Shown piece after piece: positions 59,710 through 64,000 of a stretch of DNA of 64,000 nt. The notes under the pieces are model-generated. The model ran no database searches and was not told the DNA's origin. It worked only from the letters and a program-made list of their open reading frames with translations. The DNA comes from Thalassobacillus sp. CUG 92003 (GTDB taxonomy: Bacteria; Bacillota; Bacilli; Bacillales; Halobacillaceae), in NCBI RefSeq assembly GCF_013618635.1, contig NZ_JABLSJ010000010.1:94897-158896 (forward strand), in the 5' to 3' direction. Within the stretch, counting starts at the first letter, position 1. Each line of letters starts with the position of its first letter. Made by a program: the position numbers and the translations under genes.

Positions 59710-60318
59710 TCAAGCGAGATGAGGAATTGCGCTGACATCTTGTAATTCATATTGACCTGATTCTGCTTTGAAAACCGTAATGCTCGAACCTGCTATATCA
59801 GGCGTGTCCCACATTTCTTTCAATGGCCGGCCTTTGATAAAATTAATCAGGCTTCGAATGGCCACTTGATGCGTCACCACCAGAACGTTTCCGCTTAATT
59901 GATCCGTTTCAATCCGTTCAATAGCCTTGCCTACACGCTCTTTCAAGTTATGCAGGCTCTCCCCGCCCTCTGGCTGGTACTCTTCCGGCTGGTTACGGTA
60001 GAGATGCAGCAATTCACGATCTGTTTTTTCAATTTCATTGTACGTCATCCCAGCCCATTTTTGGTGATTAATTTCTCGTAAGTCTTCTTCATAATGAACA
60101 GGGATGCGACGTGAACCTCTTATATAATCAGCCGTTTCCACAGTGCGTGTACTCGGACTTGCATATAAAGCTTGAAATGGAGTCTCACTTAAATACTCAC
60201 TTAATTTCTGGCACTCATAACGCCCATGTTTAGTCAATGGAGAATCTTCCTCGCCTTGTATGCGGCCTTGTTTGTTCCATGAGGTTTCTCCATGTTTGAT
60301 GATATAAAGTGTAATCAT
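59710..60318 (-). CDS. Histidine phosphatase (phosphoglycerate mutase-like) with KHG in place of RHG
   Basis: Phosphatase of the cofactor-dependent PGM fold, ~202 residues from ATG 60318 (MITLYIIKHGETSW), preceded by GGGGG at 6 nt; the reading extends to 60504 but without a ribosome binding site or homology. Conserved elements: GETSWNKQGRIQGEEDSPLTKHGRYECQ, ASPSTRTVETADYI and the second catalytic His in VVTHQVAIRSLI. The first motif is KHGE instead of RHGE, so the arginine that holds the phosphate is replaced by lysine. Probably a small-molecule phosphatase like PhoE/CobC types; substrate unknown. Confidence 0.85.
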   Translation of the reverse strand: MITLYIIKHGETSWNKQGRIQGEEDSPLTKHGRYECQKLSEYLSETPFQALYASPSTRTVETADYIRGSRRIPVHYEEDLREINHQKWAGMTYNEIEKTDRELLHLYRNQPEEYQPEGGESLHNLKERVGKAIERIETDQLSGNVLVVTHQVAIRSLINFIKGRPLKEMWDTPDIAGSSITVFKAESGQYELQDVSAIPHLA

Positions 60319-60529
60319 ATCCATCCCCCTTCCCATATTCAACACATGTGTTTGAATATAATTTCCATTATAGGACCGCAGGGAATGAATAAAAAAATAA
60401 ATGCTCAAAACTATACCGTATATACAAAATGCACTCATATACAGAATAAGGTTCCACTCACAACTATCGCGGGCTTTAGGTCTCTCTGTATAACGGTTTG
60501 CCAAATAAAAGTCTATTTTAATGAAAAGT

Positions 60530-61597
60530 TCAGCGTGTTAATTGAATATTGTGTTTGCTTACCACATCTTTAAAAGCAGGTCTTTCATTTCCATCACGTC
60601 CGATCACATGGGTGGCAGTTACTAAGGAATTTAAAACAGCTTCTTCAGTTGCCTCACTGACAGCACGAAATGCTATATCTATATCTTCTTCATGTATCAT
60701 AGGGAGGGAAATACAAGCCGAAGGTTGTTCATGAGGCACTTTAGTAGCAGTTGAGAAACCAATGACAACCTCACCACTTCCCGTTGTAATCATCGAGCCC
60801 GTACGAGCCAATCCTGTTAAAGTTCTTTTTAAAATTCGATTTAACTGCCTTTCAGAAACAGGGAGGTCCGTTCCCACAACGATCATAATTGAACCTTTGT
60901 CCTGTTCTTTACGAGATTGCAGTATAGCAGCTTTTAATTCCTCTCCCACAGCTTTTCCATTCACTTTCAAATCACTTAATATCCCAAAATTAGATAATAC
61001 TAACACACCTATTGTATAATCTCCATGCTCCATTCTCATCCTTCTCGAGGCAGTTCCAATACCGCCCTTCAATGAATAGCAAAGCATACCTCTCCCTGCT
61101 CCGACACTTCCTTCTTCAACGACTGTTGTGGCATTTTGTAATGCTTGAAAGACATGGTTTTTCGTAATAGCTCTAGCCCGCACGTCGTTTAACAACATAT
61201 CATTACATTCACCTATAATTGGATTTACTGTTCCTGTCGTTCTACCAATCTCAGGATTATGTTCTAGCATATATTCAATTAAAGCATCCGAAGCTGTTCC
61301 AATACTTAAGGTATTTGTTAAAACGATCGGGGTTTCGAGTGTGCCCAACTCATTGATTTGTACTGTTCCCATTGTCTTGCCAAACCCATTTATGATGTGG
61401 CTAGATGCAATTAACTTTTCCTTAAATAGATTCCCTTGATGGGGCAAAATGGCTGTAACACCCGTTTGAATGTCGTTATGACTAAGCGTTACATGACCGA
61501 CAGTGACACCTGCAACATCTGTAATTGAATTGGATTGACCTGTTTCCAGCTTTCCGATATTCACTCCATAATCTCTCATTCTTTTTTGACTAGACAA
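60530..61597 (-). CDS. P1 family (S58) peptidase, DmpA-like
   Basis: Self-processing aminopeptidase/esterase of 355 residues, DmpA group (L-aminopeptidase/D-esterase). Signature stretches: SITDVAGVTVGHVTL, GVTAILPHQGNLF, INGFGKTMGTVQINELGTLETPIVLTNTLSIG, PIIGECNDMLLND, VVEEGSVGAGRGM and the autocleavage region KGSIMIVVGTDLPVSERQLNRI with the predicted nucleophile Ser. Starts at TTG 61597 with GGGGGTGAGG upstream. Single gene; physiological substrate unknown. Confidence 0.92.
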   Translation of the reverse strand: MSSQKRMRDYGVNIGKLETGQSNSITDVAGVTVGHVTLSHNDIQTGVTAILPHQGNLFKEKLIASSHIINGFGKTMGTVQINELGTLETPIVLTNTLSIGTASDALIEYMLEHNPEIGRTTGTVNPIIGECNDMLLNDVRARAITKNHVFQALQNATTVVEEGSVGAGRGMLCYSLKGGIGTASRRMRMEHGDYTIGVLVLSNFGILSDLKVNGKAVGEELKAAILQSRKEQDKGSIMIVVGTDLPVSERQLNRILKRTLTGLARTGSMITTGSGEVVIGFSTATKVPHEQPSACISLPMIHEEDIDIAFRAVSEATEEAVLNSLVTATHVIGRDGNERPAFKDVVSKHNIQLTR

Positions 61598-61678
61598 AAC
61601 CTCACCCCCTCGTCCATAAAGTCCAATTACCGTATATCACTACTTATCGACCACTCTATAAGCGAATTCATAAGCCTA

Positions 61679-62263
61679 TTACCCTTTAATGATAAAATCA
61701 TACCCGCTTAATGGGGATTTGGTTGATAAATGAATCATCACCCCCGTGACGAAAGAAACGAACCCCCACACTAAGGCAAGGTAGTGAACGTAAGGTCCTG
61801 GCACGACATAGATAAACAAGCACCCAAGTGCGACGCCTAACATCACGAGTATGAAATACCAATAGTCTAAATGAACCCAGCAAAGAATAAGCAGGTGAGC
61901 GGCATTAATGATACAGATGACAGGAAGCAGCATATCTGCATTCAGTTCTTTAATGAGTAACAAAACAGGTAGGCAAACGACGATGACACAAGAAGCAAAT
62001 GCGACTAATGAAGCATACTGATTCGGTTTCGCAGACATCTTCATCCCTTTGAATAACAGAACGCCAAATACGGGAATGAGCAAGCCGCCCCAAATATAGA
62101 ACTCTACGACAGTCGTATCGGACAGGAAATAAGTTACTATAAATGCAAGGATCCAAAACCCAGATCCTGCAATCAGCATAAAGCCTCCACCACGGTAGTC
62201 TTTAATAAAATCATAGCGATCCTGATTGATTTCAACATCTTTAGGTAAAAATGGTATTCTCAC
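61679..62263 (-). CDS. Multi-helix membrane protein, unknown function
   Basis: About 194 residues from GTG 62263 (MRIPFLPKDVEINQDRYDF), with GAGGAGGAG 4-5 nt upstream; an ATG ten codons earlier (62293) is poorer. Soluble N-terminal ~25 residues, then six hydrophobic segments (MLIAGSGFWILAFIVTYFL, IWGGLLIPVFGVLLF, SLVAFASCVIVVCLPVLLLI, LLPVICIINAAHLLILCWV, YWYFILVMLGVALGCLFIYVV, YLALVWGFVSFVTGVMI). May belong to a DUF7010-like group; unsure. Confidence 0.7.
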   Translation of the reverse strand: MRIPFLPKDVEINQDRYDFIKDYRGGGFMLIAGSGFWILAFIVTYFLSDTTVVEFYIWGGLLIPVFGVLLFKGMKMSAKPNQYASLVAFASCVIVVCLPVLLLIKELNADMLLPVICIINAAHLLILCWVHLDYWYFILVMLGVALGCLFIYVVPGPYVHYLALVWGFVSFVTGVMIHLSTKSPLSGYDFIIKG

Positions 62264-62454
62264 AGTTCTCCTCCTCTCGTTAACTTTAATCATCCTCTTT
62301 TTCTAATACCGGAATGACCCTTGCTAGTGAATAAATATTTCGACACTGACTCAAAGCAGCTTTAGTAACAAAAGAAAGTTGAAACATTCGACACATTTCA
62401 AGACTTTCATACCTATCAAAATGGTAAAATGACATTAAAATAGGAGGGATAACA

Positions 62455-63369
62455 ATGCCACAAACAAATCAAACTATTGTTCCGCATTTATGGTATGAGA
62501 AAGAGGCAATTGAAGCAGCAGAATTTTACACGTCTATTTTTCCAGACTCGACGATCACGAATAAAACAATCCTTCAAGACACACCATCAGGCGATGCCGA
62601 TTTAGTGTCTTTTGAGTTGTGGGGAGAAAAGTTCATGGCGATCAACGGTGGACCTTTTTTTAAATTTAATCCGTCGGTGTCTTTCATCGTAAATTTTGAC
62701 CCGTCCCGAATAAACGATGCCAGTGACCAATTAACTCAAGTTTGGAACAAGTTATCCGAAGACGGTACGGTATTAATGCCGCTTGATCAGTATCCGTTCA
62801 GTGAAAAGTATGGGTGGCTCCGAGATAAGTATGGTTTGTCCTGGCAGCTCATCCTTACTAACACCCAAGGTGACGAGCGGCCTCCCATCGTACCTTCGTT
62901 CATGTTTGTTAATGAGAATTGCGGAAAAGCAAAGGAAGCAGTTAATTATTATTTATCCGTATTTAAAAACTCAAAGGAGGGTCTCATCGCCCATTACCCT
63001 AAAGGCATGGAGCCCGACAAAGAAGGAACCGTCATGTTTGCTGATTTCATGCTCGAGAATCAGTGGTTTGCCGCAATGGACAGCGCAAGAGAGCATTCGT
63101 TCAATTTCAACGAAGCCATTTCATTCATGGTCAATTGTGATACGCAAGAAGAGATTGATTACTATTGGAGCAAGCTATCTGCCGTTTCTGCATCTGAGCA
63201 ATGCGGCTGGTTGAAAGATCAGTTTGGAGTATCCTGGCAGATTGTGCCGAGCGACATGGACGAGATGATGCGGAAAGGCACACCGGAACAAATCGCGCGT
63301 GTGACACAGGCGACTCTTAAGATGAAGAAGCTTGATCTTGTTGAGTTACAAAAAGCATACAATGGGTAA
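62455..63369 (+). CDS. VOC-fold protein with two PhnB-like domains
   Basis: Protein of 304 residues with two tandem glyoxalase/VOC domains of the PhnB/3-dmu-9-3-mt group. Domain 1 starts TIVPHLWYEKEAIEAAEFYTSIF, with WGEKFMAINGGPFFKFNPSVSF and GWLRDKYGLSWQL; domain 2 starts PPIVPSFMFVNENCGKAKEAVNYYLSVF, with NQWFAAMDSAREHSFNFNEAISF and GWLKDQFGVSWQI. The similar placement of motifs shows an internal duplication. Substrate unknown; members are often annotated as PhnB-like but are not phosphonate enzymes. AGGAGG precedes the ATG. Confidence 0.9.
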   Translation: MPQTNQTIVPHLWYEKEAIEAAEFYTSIFPDSTITNKTILQDTPSGDADLVSFELWGEKFMAINGGPFFKFNPSVSFIVNFDPSRINDASDQLTQVWNKLSEDGTVLMPLDQYPFSEKYGWLRDKYGLSWQLILTNTQGDERPPIVPSFMFVNENCGKAKEAVNYYLSVFKNSKEGLIAHYPKGMEPDKEGTVMFADFMLENQWFAAMDSAREHSFNFNEAISFMVNCDTQEEIDYYWSKLSAVSASEQCGWLKDQFGVSWQIVPSDMDEMMRKGTPEQIARVTQATLKMKKLDLVELQKAYNG

Positions 63370-63434
63370 TAGATCCAATTCTCTGTATAGGTGATTTAGC
63401 TATCCTAAGGCGAGGCTTGAGTAACTTTGCCTAT

Positions 63435-63471
63435 AAAGTCGATTTCTTACTTACGGGAAATCGACTTTTTT
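63435..63471 (+). terminator. Terminator after the VOC gene
   Basis: AAAGTCGATTTC (63435-63446) and GAAATCGACTTT (63457-63468) form a perfect 12-bp stem followed by T-rich sequence. The rest of the 63370-63677 gap holds nothing else recognised. Confidence 0.88.
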
Positions 63472-63677
63472 ATGTTGAAGTAAAGGAGAAAGGCCCTATT
63501 CTCACCTACCCGAATTACTAAATAAGGGGTTTGACCATCGTATAAAAACTGCTCCCAGGAGGATAATCTTCAATTTCCCAACGTGATACCCTTTCACTTC
63601 ATAATAAGAACGGGCTTGAAATTAAAAAGTGGGTAATAGAGCCTTATACATAACCCTTCTTAACCTATCTATTAAAA

Positions 63678-63905
63678 TCACCTTGATTTTAATAGTGGGT
63701 ATTTTATAGTCATTACAATACCTATAATTAACTCAAGGAGTGCTAAACCCAATACATATAAACCAATTGAAGGAAGCGATAAAATCCCCAAAACAAAGTG
63801 GATGACCATGGAAATATATAGACCTAATGGTTTTTTTGCAATAACACTATATATTGCATAAACTACTCCAGCTAGAATAATTCCTATGACAATCCAAGTT
63901 GTCAT
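63678..63905 (-). CDS. Small two- or three-helix membrane protein, unknown function
   Basis: Seventy-five residues from ATG 63905 (MTTWIVIGIILAGVVYAIYSVI), with GGGGGGA upstream; the longer reading from 63953 crosses a run of nine C residues and has no ribosome binding site. Hydrophobic segments: WIVIGIILAGVVYAIYSVI, LYISMVIHFVLGILSLPSIGLYVLGLALL and IIGIVMTIKY. Its stop lies inside an AT-rich perfect inverted repeat, CTATTAAAATCA/TGATTTTAATAG (63669-63695). No family recognised. 63906-64000 holds no gene I can support. Confidence 0.6.
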   Translation of the reverse strand: MTTWIVIGIILAGVVYAIYSVIAKKPLGLYISMVIHFVLGILSLPSIGLYVLGLALLELIIGIVMTIKYPLLKSR

Positions 63906-64000
63906 AAAATCCCCCCTATGTCTAAGCCCCCCCCCGTTAAAACATGAGGCCACTGAAATACTGTCCTGTTTTTTGGTCTGAATAAAAAAAGAGCGATTTT

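Overview
The window looks like a chromosomal segment of a spore-forming, probably salt-tolerant member of the Bacillaceae. Evidence: low-to-moderate GC, strong AAGGAGG-type ribosome binding sites, frequent TTG/GTG starts, spore-coat genes (CotF and YuzC types), a GbsR-like regulator, UPF0182 and YndJ proteins, S-box and cobalamin riboswitches, TnrA/GlnR boxes and a TxpA/BsrG-like type I toxin. I cannot name the species. No rRNA, tRNA, prophage, IS element or CRISPR array was seen.

Layout. 1-2.6 kb: hom-thrC (thrC truncated by the window edge) and an ElaA-like acetyltransferase. 3.4-9.4 kb: DUF2254 membrane protein, a zinc efflux operon (CDF transporter plus CzrA-type repressor with a clear operator), a flavin-type stress protein, spore proteins and a pair of small membrane proteins. 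9.6-14.7 kb: UPF0182, a ferritin-like/cupin fusion and a methyltransferase. 14.7-18.4 kb: class I ribonucleotide reductase under a cobalamin riboswitch. 18.5-22.8 kb: NatAB-like ABC exporter, then glnK-amtB with two TnrA/GlnR boxes. 22.8-23.2 kb: type I toxin-antitoxin with a LexA-like box in its promoter. 23.2-31.5 kb: YndJ, UDG, MMPL exporter, kinase and a cluster of small membrane proteins with a GbsR-type regulator.

31.7-35.1 kb: an acidic lipoprotein, a two-component system and a cytochrome b/molybdopterin oxidoreductase fusion, apparently one transcription unit preceded by three 11-bp-phased direct repeats. 36.7-39.7 kb: an ECF sigma factor, its zinc-finger anti-sigma factor and a secreted two-repeat surface protein. 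The sigma operon and the surface gene share one promoter motif (TGATCC-N16-CGATAG), and the surface protein's sortase signal is cut by an in-frame TAG. 40.3-42.3 kb: glnA with a GlnR box, and methylmalonyl-CoA epimerase. 42.5-45.9 kb: sulfur amino acid genes, one S-box controlled (with a C-terminal CoA-binding fusion) and one behind a short attenuator-like leader. 46-64 kb: mostly single genes: GGDEF/EAL, hydrolases, acetyltransferases, MFS exporter, aldehyde dehydrogenase, a second ECF sigma factor, a TPR regulator, a P1 peptidase, a VOC protein, and a methyltransferase broken by two homopolymer frameshifts.

The segments most worth following up are the SOS-like type I toxin (22.8 kb), the sigma/anti-sigma/surface-protein regulon with the interrupted anchor (36.7-39.7 kb) and the lipoprotein/two-component/Moco oxidoreductase operon (31.7-35.1 kb).
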